Part shown: in pieces, positions 9,821 through 18,895 of the stretch | Position numbering within the stretch: the first letter of the stretch is position 1 | Layout of the letters: the number at the start of each line of letters is the position of its first letter | Origin: Euzebya sp. | Lineage (GTDB): Bacteria; Actinomycetota; Nitriliruptoria; Euzebyales; Euzebyaceae | DNA: 64,000 nt | Assembly: GCF_964222135.1 (NCBI RefSeq) | Contig: NZ_CAXQBR010000003.1 | Span: 182,687-246,686, forward strand | Reading direction: 5' to 3' | The notes under the pieces: generated by a model | What the model saw: only the letters and a program-made list of their open reading frames with translations | Database searches by the model: none | Told to the model about the DNA's origin: nothing | Translations under genes and position numbers: made by a program

Positions 9821-11032
9821 GAGCAGAGCGGGGAGCTCTCCCGGGAGGCGGCGCAGGAGGGTGCCAGGGAGACGCTCCGCGGCCTGCGCTACAGCGGGCA
9901 GGAGTACTTCTTCGTCTTCGACACCGACCTGGTGATGGTGCTCCTCGACCCCGCCCGCGACGCTGAGGGGACCGACCGGTCCGGCATCGACGACGGCCGC
10001 GGGGGGTTCCTGTACGAGCGCCTGCTCGACGTCGCGCAGTCCGGCGGGGGCTTCGTCGGCTACGACTTCCCCCGCGCGGGTGAGGACGTCGCCTCGCCCA
10101 AGCTGTCCTACGCCGTCGGGTTCGACGCGTGGGAGTGGGTCATCGGCACGGGCATCTACGTCGACGACGTCGACGCCGCGTTCGTCGACCAGCTGGCCGC
10201 CCTCGCGCTCCGCGTCCTCGTCGTCACCGCCGTCGTGGCGCTCGGGCAGGTGAGCGCGGGGGTCGACAGCGTCGCGACCTCCGCCGAGGAGATGGGCGCG
10301 TCGGTGCGGGAGATCGCCCAGAGCGCCAACCAGGCCTCCGCGGTGGCCATCGAGGCCGTCGGGATGGCACGGGCGGCCACGCAGACCATGGACCACCTCG
10401 GGTCGTCCAGCTCGGAGATCAGCGAGGTCGTCGAGCTGATCACCTCGATCGCCGAGCAGACGAACCTCCTCGCGCTCAACGCGACGATCGAGGCTGCCCG
10501 CGCCGGCGACGCCGGGAAGGGCTTCGCCGTCGTCGCCAACGAGGTGAAGGAGCTGGCGGAGCAGACCGCGGGCGCCACCGAGCGGATCGGCGCGAAGATC
10601 GCAGAGATCCAGACCGAGACCCAGGAGGCCGTCGACGTCATCACCCGCATCGCCGACGTCATCGAGCGGATCTCCGACAGCCAGACCACGATCGCCGCGG
10701 CGGTCGAGGAGCAGACCGCGACCAGCGACGAGATCGCCCGCGCCGTCACCGAGGCCGCCCGGGGCAGCGGGGACATCGCCGCCAGCGCGATCGCCGTCGC
10801 GGAGGCCGCCGGCGTCACGAGGCGCGGATCCGAGGATGCCCTGACCGCCGCGGCGGACCTGGGCGCCATCGCCGCCGACCTCCGCGCGGTGGTCCAGGGC
10901 GCGGGGGCTGGCCGGGCCGGGCGGCGTCCGCGCCGTGCCCTCCCCGCTCCCCCCAGGACGCCGGACGTCGACGGCGGCTCGTCCGCCTCGAACCCCGACG
11001 AGGTGGCGCGCCCGCTGGTCGGGGTGCGCTGA
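9821..11032 (+). pseudogene. Decayed methyl-accepting chemotaxis protein (Cache plus signalling domain, no start, no HAMP)
   Basis: In frame from 9821 the sequence encodes the end of a single-Cache sensor domain ([18 protein letters not shown], then [18 protein letters not shown]) and, from about 10240, the cytoplasmic MCP domain with the conserved tip ([29 protein letters not shown]). The upstream frame hits a stop at 9776-9778 with no start codon before the Cache residues; the only starts are internal GTG/ATG at 9932. The first membrane helix is therefore missing. Between Cache and MCP only about 20 residues ([18 protein letters not shown]) remain where a second membrane helix plus HAMP of about 70 residues belongs. 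A shortened protein from 9932 could still be made, but receptor function looks lost. Confidence 0.72.
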
Positions 11033-11063
11033 CCGACCGACCAGGTGGCTAGGTTGGGCGCCG

Positions 11064-11774
11064 ATGTGCGCCCAGCCAGCCGAGCCCCCCGAGCCCGTCC
11101 GCCAGTACCGCTTCCGCCCGCCGCCCGGCGCCTGCGACCTGCTGCTGGTCCGCCACGGGGAGTCCCAGCCCGCCGTCCCCGGTGAGGACTTCCCGCGGGT
11201 GGACGGCCACGGCGACCCGCCGCTGGCCGAGGAGGGTCTGCGCGAGGCCCGAGCCGTCGCGGACCGGCTGCGGCACGAGGAGATCGCCGCGATCTACACG
11301 ACCCCGCTGACCCGGACCAAGCAGACCGCCGCGCCGCTCGCGGCCGCCCTCGGGCTGACGCCCGCGGTCGAACCGGAGCTCCGCGAGGTCCACCTGGGGG
11401 AGTGGGAGGGCGGCGAGTACCGCATCCGCGCCCGCGCCGGCGACCCCATCATGCAGCAGGTCTTCGAGCAGGAGGACTGGGGGTGCATCCCCGGCGCCGA
11501 ATCGATGGCCGACTTCTCCACGCGCGTCCGCCGCGGCATCGAGCGGATCGCCGCCGCGCACCCCGACGAGCGCGTCGTCGCCTTCGTCCACGGCGGCGTG
11601 ATCGGAGCGGTGTGCCACCTCGCGACCGGGTCGCGACCGTTCGCCTTCGTCGGGGCGGCCAACGCGTCGCTGAACCACATCGTCGTGCTCGGCGACAGCT
11701 GGGTGCTCCGCCGCTTCAACGACACCGGCCACCTCGACACCGACCTCGACAAGCCGGTCCAGCCGCTCACCTAG
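11064..11774 (+). CDS. Histidine phosphatase family protein
   Basis: A 236-residue phosphoglycerate-mutase-like phosphatase. The catalytic LLVRHGESQP lies near residue 30. Further family marks are DPPLAEEGLREA, YTTPLTRTKQTA, the Glu in REVHLGEWEGG, and VVAFVHGGVIGA near the C-terminus. Members dephosphorylate small metabolites or act in cofactor biosynthesis; the substrate is not apparent here. The stop overlaps that of the convergent DUF3097 gene (shared CTAG). Confidence 0.86.
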   Translation: MCAQPAEPPEPVRQYRFRPPPGACDLLLVRHGESQPAVPGEDFPRVDGHGDPPLAEEGLREARAVADRLRHEEIAAIYTTPLTRTKQTAAPLAAALGLTPAVEPELREVHLGEWEGGEYRIRARAGDPIMQQVFEQEDWGCIPGAESMADFSTRVRRGIERIAAAHPDERVVAFVHGGVIGAVCHLATGSRPFAFVGAANASLNHIVVLGDSWVLRRFNDTGHLDTDLDKPVQPLT

Positions 11775-12613
11775 TCCCCGACGGTGAGGAAGTCGAGCAG
11801 CCGCTCGACCGCGCCGATCAGCGGCGTCTCCAGGTCCGCGAACGACGACACGCCGCCAAGGGCGCGGCGCCACACGTCGCGGTGGTCGGCCACGCCGAGG
11901 GCCGCGGCCACGCCCTCCTTCCACGGCTGGCCGCGCGGCACGTCCGGCCAGGCGGCGATGCCGAGCACCTGTGGCCGCACGCCGGCCCAGACGTCGACGT
12001 AGGGGTGGCCGTCGACCAGCACGGCCTGGGACGCGGTCGGGTCGAGCGACCGGCGGACGTCGTCGGCGATCCGGGTCTCCTTCGACCCCGGGACCAGGTG
12101 GTCGAGGAGGACGCCGAGCCGACGGGTGCCGCCCGGCCTGAAGGTCCGCACCGCCGAGACCAGGTCATCGGCGCCGCCGAGCGGCTCGACGACGATGGCG
12201 AGATCGCGCAGCTCGTCGCCCCACACGCGCTCGAGCAGCTGGGCGTCGTGGGTCCCCTCCACCCAGATCCGGCTGGCGCGGGCGACCTTGGGCGCGGCGC
12301 CCCGGTCGACGACCGCCCCGCTCGCCGACGTCATCGTCGCCGGCCGGCGGATGCCCACCCCGCCCTTCGTGAGGCGGATGGGCCGGCCGTCCTGGGTGAA
12401 CCGGTCGGGCTCGTAGCCGAACGCCCGGCGGCCGCCGTCGTCGGCGGCTTCGAGGACGATGACGCCCGACTCGTACTCGACGACCGTCCCGCTGAAGCCG
12501 CTCGCTCGATCGGTCAGGACGATCCCCAGCCGGAGCCCGACCTGACGGGTCGGCGGCTGCCGCTTCGGGGGGACGGCGAGGACGTCGGCGTGGTAGCGGG
12601 GTCGGCGTGGCAT
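11771..12613 (-). CDS. DUF3097 family protein
   Basis: A 280-residue member of DUF3097, a family found almost only in actinobacteria. The ATG at 12613 (MPRRPRYHADVLAVPP) gives the family length; the longer open frame to 12982 crosses the next gene. Visible motifs are RIWVEGTHDAQLLERVWG and GVLLDHLVPGSKET, resembling a TOPRIM-like Glu/Asp arrangement, followed by VLVDGHPYVDVWAGVRP. Function is unknown; a nucleic-acid-related role has been guessed from the fold. It converges with the phosphatase gene. Confidence 0.85.
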   Translation of the reverse strand: MPRRPRYHADVLAVPPKRQPPTRQVGLRLGIVLTDRASGFSGTVVEYESGVIVLEAADDGGRRAFGYEPDRFTQDGRPIRLTKGGVGIRRPATMTSASGAVVDRGAAPKVARASRIWVEGTHDAQLLERVWGDELRDLAIVVEPLGGADDLVSAVRTFRPGGTRRLGVLLDHLVPGSKETRIADDVRRSLDPTASQAVLVDGHPYVDVWAGVRPQVLGIAAWPDVPRGQPWKEGVAAALGVADHRDVWRRALGGVSSFADLETPLIGAVERLLDFLTVGD

Positions 12614-12675
12614 GGACCGGTCAGCGTACGCCCGACCGGCCCCGCCATCGCGCAGCCGTGACCCGTCGTGGGGAG

Positions 12676-13332
12676 CTAGGCGCCCATCGCCGACACGACC
12701 AGACCGGCACCGCTGAGGAGGGTCACCGCGGCGACGCCCATCAGCACCCAGGCGATCTTCGGTGAGCCGATGAGGGTCGCGATGCCGCCGAAGAAGAGGG
12801 TGATGGCCAGGATCACGCCCGCCAGCTCGAAGCGGTCGCCGACCTCGTTGGCCTCCGCCCCCTCGGCGAACGCCTCCTCGGCGGCGGTCTGCTGAGCGTC
12901 GGCCTCCGCGCCGGCGGCGTCCACGTACGGGTTGCCCTCCAGGTCGTCGAAGGGGGTGACGGCGTCCTCGGTCGCGGCCCACCAGTCGACGGCGTCCTGC
13001 AGGTTCTCGTCCATCAGTGCGGTGCGGATGTACTCGGCGACCTGCTCCTGGCCGGGGGTGTTGGCAGCCGTCGCGAAGGCCGTGAACAGCTGCTGGTCGC
13101 GGACGAACTGCTGGGAGGAGGCGTTGTAGAAGAAGTTCGCGTCGCTCAGGTGCTGGGTCGACTGGGTGTACCCCTCGAGGGAGTTCCCGTCAGCGAGGGC
13201 CCCCTGGTAGGCCGCGAACGCCGCGATCGTGGCGGCCAGGCCGAGGATGATGCCGGCGATGATGTCGATGGCGCTGGTCCCGCCCGAGGGTGCGGGCGGC
13301 GGTGGGGGTGGTGGCGCCAGGGGGTCGCTCAC
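12676..13332 (-). CDS. Membrane protein with proline-rich N-terminus, possibly DUF4337-like
   Basis: A 218-residue protein. The short Pro-rich start (MSDPLAPPPPPPPAPSG) is followed by one membrane helix (IIAGIILGLAATIAAFAAY), a soluble acidic middle of about 120 residues rich in Ala/Glu, and two C-terminal helices (LAGVILAITLFFGGIATLIG and IAWVLMGVAAVTLLSGAG). The overall layout resembles DUF4337 proteins, but that is tentative. A good ribosome site (GGAGATC) precedes the ATG. Function unknown. Confidence 0.7.
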   Translation of the reverse strand: MSDPLAPPPPPPPAPSGGTSAIDIIAGIILGLAATIAAFAAYQGALADGNSLEGYTQSTQHLSDANFFYNASSQQFVRDQQLFTAFATAANTPGQEQVAEYIRTALMDENLQDAVDWWAATEDAVTPFDDLEGNPYVDAAGAEADAQQTAAEEAFAEGAEANEVGDRFELAGVILAITLFFGGIATLIGSPKIAWVLMGVAAVTLLSGAGLVVSAMGA

Positions 13333-13453
13333 GGAGGTGATCTCCTACGGTCGGTGGTGGAGCGGGCGCATGATGCGCCCCCCGACCCCCGGATGCCGCG
13401 ATCACCCGCAGCGGATCACCCCGCGTCATGCGGGTGTCACCCGGCGCACGCGG

Positions 13454-14320
13454 TCACTCCGCCGTGCGCGGGGTCCCCCAGGCCGCCATGGCAAGGCAGA
13501 AGACGCCGTAGCCGGCCACGCCCACCGCGACGGCCGTCAGCAGACCGGTCCCGAAGGCGGTCGACGACAGCTCTCCGAACGCTGCCGACAACCCCCCGGA
13601 TTCCGAGGAGTCCGACTGCACCGCCGCCTGGGCCAACAGGACGGCGATGGTGCCGAACAGGACCGCGCGGGCCGCGTGGCCGATCGACCCGGACCAGCTC
13701 GCCACCGTCCGGCGGAACCCGTGCGCCCGCACCTGGTCCATGAACTCGCGGGTGACCGCCTTCTTCAGCTGGTACGCGGCGACCCCGGCGAGGACCGCGG
13801 CAGCGCCGCCGACCAGCCACTGGCCGTACGGCAGCTCGAGCACCCGCTGGGTCAGCTGCTGCTCACTGGACGACTCACCGCCGGACCCTCCGCCCGATCC
13901 GACCAGCACGCGCACCGCGTACACCGTCAGACCCCCGTAGATCAGCGCGCGGACCAGGTAGCTGATGCGCATCACGACGCCCTTGGCGCCGGACTCGCCG
14001 CTCGGGTTGGCGACGACGTGCACCAGGCGGAGCAGCGCGTACCCGGCCAGGCCGACCGCCAGCACGATCAGGATCACCGTCCCGTAGGACTGCTCGGACA
14101 GCTGCTCGATCGCACCGGTCTGGCTCGCCTCGGACTCGCCGCCGCCGAGCCCGACCGACCCGGCGATCGCAGCGATGGTGAGGTAGAGCACGCCCTTGGC
14201 GGCGAACCCCATCCGGCCCAGGCGGTCCACCCAGGGCGAGTTGGCCGCCTGCTGCGCCTGATCCCCCACCGATGCGGACGAGGTCGTGGAGGACGGCACG
14301 GTCGGCGAGGTCTGGGCCAT
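13454..14320 (-). CDS. DUF1206 membrane protein
   Basis: A 288-residue DUF1206 protein with six membrane helices arranged as three repeats of the family motif. Each repeat has G(F/I)xA(K/R)GxLY-like starts: RMGFAAKGVLYLTIAAIAGS, RISYLVRALIYGGLTVYAVR and SIGHAARAVLFGTIAVLLA. The N-terminus is Ser/Thr-rich. The family is common in actinobacteria and of unknown function. Divergent from the aminotransferase gene, with a 59-bp gap that must hold both promoters. Confidence 0.85.
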   Translation of the reverse strand: MAQTSPTVPSSTTSSASVGDQAQQAANSPWVDRLGRMGFAAKGVLYLTIAAIAGSVGLGGGESEASQTGAIEQLSEQSYGTVILIVLAVGLAGYALLRLVHVVANPSGESGAKGVVMRISYLVRALIYGGLTVYAVRVLVGSGGGSGGESSSEQQLTQRVLELPYGQWLVGGAAAVLAGVAAYQLKKAVTREFMDQVRAHGFRRTVASWSGSIGHAARAVLFGTIAVLLAQAAVQSDSSESGGLSAAFGELSSTAFGTGLLTAVAVGVAGYGVFCLAMAAWGTPRTAE

Positions 14321-14379
14321 GCGGCGAACCTGCCCCGCCAGGGCCGACTCGAAGCGCGCGAGGACGTACCCTTCGCCCC

Positions 14380-15570
14380 ATGCTGGAGAAGCTGAGCCCC
14401 CTGCCGCCGGACCCGATCCTCGGGACCACCGTCGCCTGCCGCAACGACCCGAACCCCGACAAGGTGGATCTCGGCGTCGGCGTCTACAAGGACGCGGGCG
14501 GGAACACGCCGGTCTTCGAGGCCGTGGTCGAGGCGGAGGCGCGGATCCTCGCCGCGCAGACGACCAAGGCCTACGTGTCGCCGCCCGGTGACAGCCGCTT
14601 CATCGAGGGCGTCACGCGGATCCTCTTCGGTGAGGACCACCCGGTGCTGGCCGACGGTCGCGTCGGCGCGGTCCAGGCCCCCGGGGGGTCCGGCGCGCTG
14701 CGCGTGCTCGCCGGGGTGCTGCTCCGGGCGCAGGCCGACACCGAGCTGTGGGTCTCGACGCCGACCTGGGGGAACCACATCCCCCTGCTCGGGGCCGCCG
14801 GGCTCGACATGCAGCAGTACCCCTACTACGACCGCGGAGCCCACGCGCTCTCGTTCGACGCGATGGTGGAGGCGCTGAAGCAGCGCGGACCCGGGGAGGT
14901 GGTGCTGCTGCACGGCTGCTGCCACAACCCGTCGGGCGCGGACCTGACCCGCGAGCAGTGGGACGTCGTCGGGGACCTCGCCGAGGAGCGGGGCTTCACC
15001 CCGTTCATCGACTTCGCCTACCACGGCCTGGGGGAGGGCCTCGACGACGACGCCTACGGCGTGCGGATGCTGGCACGCCGGGTCCCGGAGCTGATCGTCG
15101 CCTACTCGGCGTCGAAGAACTTCGGGCTCTACCGCGAGCGGACCGGCCTGGCCATCACCGTCGACGCGACGGCCGAGCAGGCCGCGACGGCGACCTCGCA
15201 GATGGCCAACATCGCTCGCGAGCTCTACTCGATGCCGCCGGCGCACGGCGCGTCGATCGTCGGGGAGATCCTCGCCGACGTCGAGCTGACCGCGTCGTGG
15301 ACCGGCGAGGTCACCGCGATGCGCGACCGCCTGAACGGGCTGCGCGCGCTGCTGAGCCGGTCGCTGGCAGAGACCACGGGCACCGACGAGTTCGACTACA
15401 TCGCCGGCGAGCGCGGGCTGTTCAGCTTCCTCGGACTCAGCCCCGAGCAGGTCCAGCGGCTGCAGTCCGAGCGCAGCGTCTACCTGATCCCCTCGAGCCG
15501 GATCAACGTCGCCGGCATCACCGAGGCGAACGTCGGCTACGTGGCCGAGTCCATCGCGTCGGTCCTGTAG
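14380..15570 (+). CDS. Aromatic amino acid / aspartate aminotransferase
   Basis: A 396-residue class I PLP aminotransferase of the TyrB/AspC type. It starts MLEKLSPLPPDPILGTT, has the characteristic KVDLGVGVYKDAGGNTPV, HGCCHNPSGADL, and the cofactor Lys in VAYSASKNFGLYRERTG near residue 247. It would transfer amino groups between aspartate or aromatic amino acids and 2-oxoglutarate. Stands alone, ending at a strong hairpin. Confidence 0.9.
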   Translation: MLEKLSPLPPDPILGTTVACRNDPNPDKVDLGVGVYKDAGGNTPVFEAVVEAEARILAAQTTKAYVSPPGDSRFIEGVTRILFGEDHPVLADGRVGAVQAPGGSGALRVLAGVLLRAQADTELWVSTPTWGNHIPLLGAAGLDMQQYPYYDRGAHALSFDAMVEALKQRGPGEVVLLHGCCHNPSGADLTREQWDVVGDLAEERGFTPFIDFAYHGLGEGLDDDAYGVRMLARRVPELIVAYSASKNFGLYRERTGLAITVDATAEQAATATSQMANIARELYSMPPAHGASIVGEILADVELTASWTGEVTAMRDRLNGLRALLSRSLAETTGTDEFDYIAGERGLFSFLGLSPEQVQRLQSERSVYLIPSSRINVAGITEANVGYVAESIASVL

Positions 15571-15580
15571 GCCGGACCGG

Positions 15581-15607
15581 GACCGCCGAGGTCAGCCCTC
15601 GGCGGTC
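15581..15607. terminator. Convergent terminator hairpin
   Basis: Perfect 11-bp inverted repeat GACCGCCGAGG / CCTCGGCGGTC with a 5-nt loop, 10 bp after the aminotransferase stop. The TGA of the convergent gene falls in the loop region. Probably a bidirectional terminator. Confidence 0.62.
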
Positions 15608-16098
15608 ATCCCCTTGATGCGGGCCGAGAGGTCCTCGAGCCTGCGCACGTCGGCGGACGCGTCGCGCTGCCCGGACGCGGCGGCCAGGTCGGCGGTCGCC
15701 GACTCGACCGCCGCCACCGAGACCTCGATCTCGGCGAGCGCCTGGTCACGCCGCTCACCGGCCGGGAGCGCCGCCGCGGCGATCAACCGACGGTCGACTG
15801 CGAGGGCGTGCTGCTCGAGCTCGACGCGGAGCTCGAGGGCCGTCACGTCCTCGTCCGCCGACCGGGCCTGGACCTGGAGGGCTTGCATGGCTGCGCCGAG
15901 GCGCCGGTGCAGCTTGGCCTCGCGGGAGTGCGCACCGGCCCACTCCGCCGGCGCCTCGCTCGGCTGGCCCGGCACGACCTGGCCCTGGCGCTCGTACCGC
16001 TCCTGGCCCTTGCGGGCGAGCGCGACGAGGAACGCCACCAGGGCACCCACCGCGGCGATGCCGACGAGGGCGAGGAGGACGAGCAGGACGCCGCCCAC
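15592..16098 (-). CDS. Membrane-anchored coiled-coil protein of the SPFH operon
   Basis: A 168-residue protein with one N-terminal membrane helix (GGVLLVLLALVGIAAVGALV), a basic stop-transfer patch (ARKGQERYERQG) and a long helical, coiled-coil-prone region reminiscent of LemA-like proteins (about 55-150). The N-terminus is probably outside and the bulk cytoplasmic. Last gene of a three-gene leftward operon: it starts 2 nt after the stop of the zinc-ribbon gene. By context it would be part of the same membrane complex. Not homologous, as far as I can see, to Bacillus YdjH. Confidence 0.68.
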   Translation of the reverse strand: MGGVLLVLLALVGIAAVGALVAFLVALARKGQERYERQGQVVPGQPSEAPAEWAGAHSREAKLHRRLGAAMQALQVQARSADEDVTALELRVELEQHALAVDRRLIAAAALPAGERRDQALAEIEVSVAAVESATADLAAASGQRDASADVRRLEDLSARIKGMTAEG

Positions 16099-16100
16099 CC

Positions 16101-17294
16101 CTAGCTGCTCCCGAAGTAGAGGAACGCCGCGATCCCGAGGACGATCAGCGCGACGACCACGGCCGCGGCGATCTTGACCTTCGAGTACGGCCGCTCGCCG
16201 TGCACCTCGCCGGTGGTCCCGTTGATCATGACCTGGTAGGTCTGCCCGGCGTAGATCACCGTCAGCAGCCAGATCGGCAGCAGCAGGTGCTTGAAGGTCA
16301 GCGCGCTCCAGCGGATGTCCTTGGTGTGGATCCGCTGGTGGTCACCGCCGATGTCACGACGGATGGTGGAGTCGATCGTCCCCTCCATCCGGTCCTTCGC
16401 GGTGTCGAAGCACTCCTCGAGGGAGTTGTCGTAGGTGCGGCTGAGGTGGCCGGCCAGGAACTCCGGGCTGAACGGCTGGACCTGGTGGAGCGGCCAGGGC
16501 TCCAGCGACTGGACGTGCTTCGGGTTCAGCCCCTCGTTGGCGGCCACGGCGACGTCGTCGAAGCTGTTGTGCACCGTCCCGCTGACGTGCCGCCAGTCGG
16601 TGACGGTGACCGTCTCCCGGTCCTCGCCGCTGCCGCGCGTCTCGGTGCGGTCGTCACCGCGCTGTCCGGTGTAGCGGGTCGTCGTCTCCGCGTCGTAGGT
16701 GAAGTAGGCGCTGTAGACGCTCGAGAACGAGCCGGCGCGGCTGTAGTCCTTGAACTCGCTCGGCGCGAACCAGCGGCTCGAGACCCACTTGCCCAGAGCC
16801 TCCTCGGCGGCCTTCCGGTCGATCGTGAACGGCAGGACCCCGTCGACGGGCAGCCGATCGGGCGCGTCGTGGACGTCGTCGCGCTGGATCGGGGTGGCGC
16901 AGTAGGGGCAGCGCTGGGCGGTCCAGGTGCCGGTGAAGGTCGTGTGCCCGCCGCAGCTCTGGCAGACGATCTCCTTCTCGCCGCTGACGACCTCCACCTC
17001 GGCCGTCCGGTCCCGCAGGCCCCGGAGCGCGCTGGTCAGGTCCTGCTCCTCCACGGTGCCCGACACCTCGGCGAGGTCCTGGGCGGTCCCGCAGCTCGGG
17101 CACTGCAGCCGCTGGGTGCCGATGTGGAACTCGAGGTTGGCGCCGCACGTGCCGCAGGGGTACGTGCGGGTCGCCTCGGTCTGGTGGATGACGGCATGCC
17201 CCTCGGGGCCGCCGACGGCGGGGGGCGGCGGTGGTGCGCCGGTCACCCCGGTCGGGGGCAGGGGTGGGGGGCCGCCGCGCTGGTCGTCCGACAC
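16101..17294 (-). CDS. TFIIB-type zinc-ribbon membrane protein (YdjG-like)
   Basis: A 397-residue protein. After a Pro-rich start it carries two zinc ribbons: CGTCGANLEFHIGTQRLQCP with CPSCG (about 48-75), and CQSCGGHTTF with CPYCATPIQ (about 112-140). A middle domain of about 200 residues follows, and the C-terminus has two hydrophobic segments (LLLPIWLLTVIYAG and KIAAAVVVALIVLGIAAFLYF). This is the architecture of Bacillus YdjG, which works with an SPFH protein in membrane-stress complexes. It lies 3 nt after the SPFH gene and 2 nt before the coiled-coil gene, so the three are almost certainly one transcript. Confidence 0.78.
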   Translation of the reverse strand: MSDDQRGGPPPLPPTGVTGAPPPPPAVGGPEGHAVIHQTEATRTYPCGTCGANLEFHIGTQRLQCPSCGTAQDLAEVSGTVEEQDLTSALRGLRDRTAEVEVVSGEKEIVCQSCGGHTTFTGTWTAQRCPYCATPIQRDDVHDAPDRLPVDGVLPFTIDRKAAEEALGKWVSSRWFAPSEFKDYSRAGSFSSVYSAYFTYDAETTTRYTGQRGDDRTETRGSGEDRETVTVTDWRHVSGTVHNSFDDVAVAANEGLNPKHVQSLEPWPLHQVQPFSPEFLAGHLSRTYDNSLEECFDTAKDRMEGTIDSTIRRDIGGDHQRIHTKDIRWSALTFKHLLLPIWLLTVIYAGQTYQVMINGTTGEVHGERPYSKVKIAAAVVVALIVLGIAAFLYFGSS

Positions 17295-17297
17295 GGC

Positions 17298-18476
17298 CTA
17301 CTCCGGCGCGGGACCGGCGGGCGGTGCGGGCGGCGCGGGGGGCGGGCCGTCGGCGCCGGGCAGCGGCGGCGGGGCGGCGAACAGGCTGGACAGCGCCGGG
17401 ACCTGGCCCGCCGGCGTCCAGCCCGCCATGCCGGTGCTCCACACCAGCGTCTCCGCGGTCACCTGGCCGCCAGCGACCGCCTGCTGCAGCTGCGCGGGCG
17501 TGTACGGCCCGGCCTGCTGGCCGTTGACGGCGACGTGGAAGGCCTGCGCGCCCGGGAGCGGCGGCGGCGCCGACGGGGCACCCGCCTGGGCCGCGCCGGC
17601 GAACTGGCCGCTCATCTGGTTGGCCATCGCGAGGCCGAGCCCGAGGCCGAGCGCATCACCGGCGGCGCCACCGCCGGGGTTGGACGCCGCCGCGAGCAGC
17701 GCGTCGGACTGGCGGACCTGCTGGAAGCGGTCCATGTCGCCGACGTTGCGGGCGTACCCGCCCTCCTCGACGCCGCGGGCGACGCCGCGGGTCATCGCCT
17801 GGGTGATCTCGTCCGGCAGGCTGATCCGCATGGTGATGTCCGGGATGGACAGGCCGAACTCGTCGTCGACCTTCTCCTGGACGTGCTCGCGGAGCTTGCC
17901 GGCCAGCTCGACCTGCTTGCCCTGCAGGTCGATGGCGCCCACGCCGGTGTCGAGGACCATCTCGCTGAACGCGGTGGTGATGACCTGGCGGAGGAGCTCC
18001 GAGATCTCGTCGGCCTCCACCTCGGAATCGGTGCCGATCACCTCGCGGAGGAAGATGTCGACGTCTTCGATCTTCACCATGCACAGCCCGTTGGCGCGGA
18101 CCTGCACCATCCCGAAGTCGGGGTCGCGGATCGTGATCGGCGACGCGGTGCCCCACCGCAGGTCGGTGATCGGCCGGGTGTTGATGAAGTAGACCTCGGA
18201 CCGGAACGGGCTGTTGAAGCCGTGCTCCCAGCCCTGCAGGGTCGAGAGGATCGGCAGGTTCTCGGTCTTCAGCTCGTAGTGGCCCGGCATGAACGAGTCC
18301 GCCAGCTGGCCCCGGTAGACGAAGACGGCGCGCTGGCCCTCGCGGACGATCAGCTGCGCGCCGTTCTTGATCTCGTTGTTGTAGCGCGGGAAGCGCCACG
18401 CCAACGTCGAGCGGGAGTCGTCGACCCACTCGATGATGTCGACGAGCTCGCCCTTGAGCTTGGCCATCAGGCCCAT
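17298..18476 (-). CDS. SPFH-domain protein with C-terminal GYF_2 domain (YdjI-like)
   Basis: A 392-residue protein. The ATG at 18476 (MGLMAKLKGELVDIIEW) has GAGGGG about 8 nt upstream. The SPFH/band-7 domain spans about 40-240 (QLIVREGQRAVFVYRGQ, PDITMRISLPDEITQAM). It ends with a GYF_2 domain (FHVAVNGQQAGPYTPAQLQQ...) in a Gly/Pro/Ala-rich tail. Related virion-core/YdjI proteins form membrane-associated assemblies that recruit PspA-type proteins. First gene of the operon; no PspA gene is present in the window. Confidence 0.82.
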   Translation of the reverse strand: MGLMAKLKGELVDIIEWVDDSRSTLAWRFPRYNNEIKNGAQLIVREGQRAVFVYRGQLADSFMPGHYELKTENLPILSTLQGWEHGFNSPFRSEVYFINTRPITDLRWGTASPITIRDPDFGMVQVRANGLCMVKIEDVDIFLREVIGTDSEVEADEISELLRQVITTAFSEMVLDTGVGAIDLQGKQVELAGKLREHVQEKVDDEFGLSIPDITMRISLPDEITQAMTRGVARGVEEGGYARNVGDMDRFQQVRQSDALLAAASNPGGGAAGDALGLGLGLAMANQMSGQFAGAAQAGAPSAPPPLPGAQAFHVAVNGQQAGPYTPAQLQQAVAGGQVTAETLVWSTGMAGWTPAGQVPALSSLFAAPPPLPGADGPPPAPPAPPAGPAPE

Positions 18477-18573
18477 CTTCGGTCCCCTCTGTGCGGAGTC
18501 GGTGGAGTGGACCGATTCTCGCACACCGACTCTCCGCCCGCGGCGGTGTCACAGGGCTGCAAGACGCCCGGGG

Positions 18574-18885
18574 CTACTCGCCGAGCTCGTCGACCAGCTC
18601 GTCGGGCTCGATCAGGCCGGCGGCGGCCGCCAGCGCGCCGGACAGGGTGACCGACTTGTCGTAGACCGCGGTGAAGTAGTGCTCGGCGATCGTCTCGTGG
18701 CCCGGCAGCGGCGGGGGGCCGAGGGAGTGGGGGACCACGGCGGGCTCGGTGCTGATCCGCACGTCCCGGCGCTGCTCGGGCAGCTTCGCCGGATCACCCC
18801 AGAACCCGACCTGGGGCTTCTTCTTGCCCTTCCGGCGGTTCGACCCGCCGCCGCCCTTGTTCCGGCGTCGTCGTGCGGCGCTCAC
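18574..18885 (-). CDS. Small basic protein coupled to the SNF2 helicase gene
   Basis: A 103-residue protein; I chose the GTG at 18885, which has GAGGGTG upstream and begins 10 nt after the helicase stop. The N-terminus is very basic (SAARRRRNKGGGGSNRRKGK), suggesting nucleic-acid binding, and is followed by QVGFWGDPAKLPEQRRDVRI and an acidic helix ending in DELVDELGE. No domain recognised. The tight arrangement with the SNF2 gene makes a partner or accessory role likely but unproven. Confidence 0.62.
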   Translation of the reverse strand: MSAARRRRNKGGGGSNRRKGKKKPQVGFWGDPAKLPEQRRDVRISTEPAVVPHSLGPPPLPGHETIAEHYFTAVYDKSVTLSGALAAAAGLIEPDELVDELGE

Positions 18886-18895
18886 AGGTGCACCC

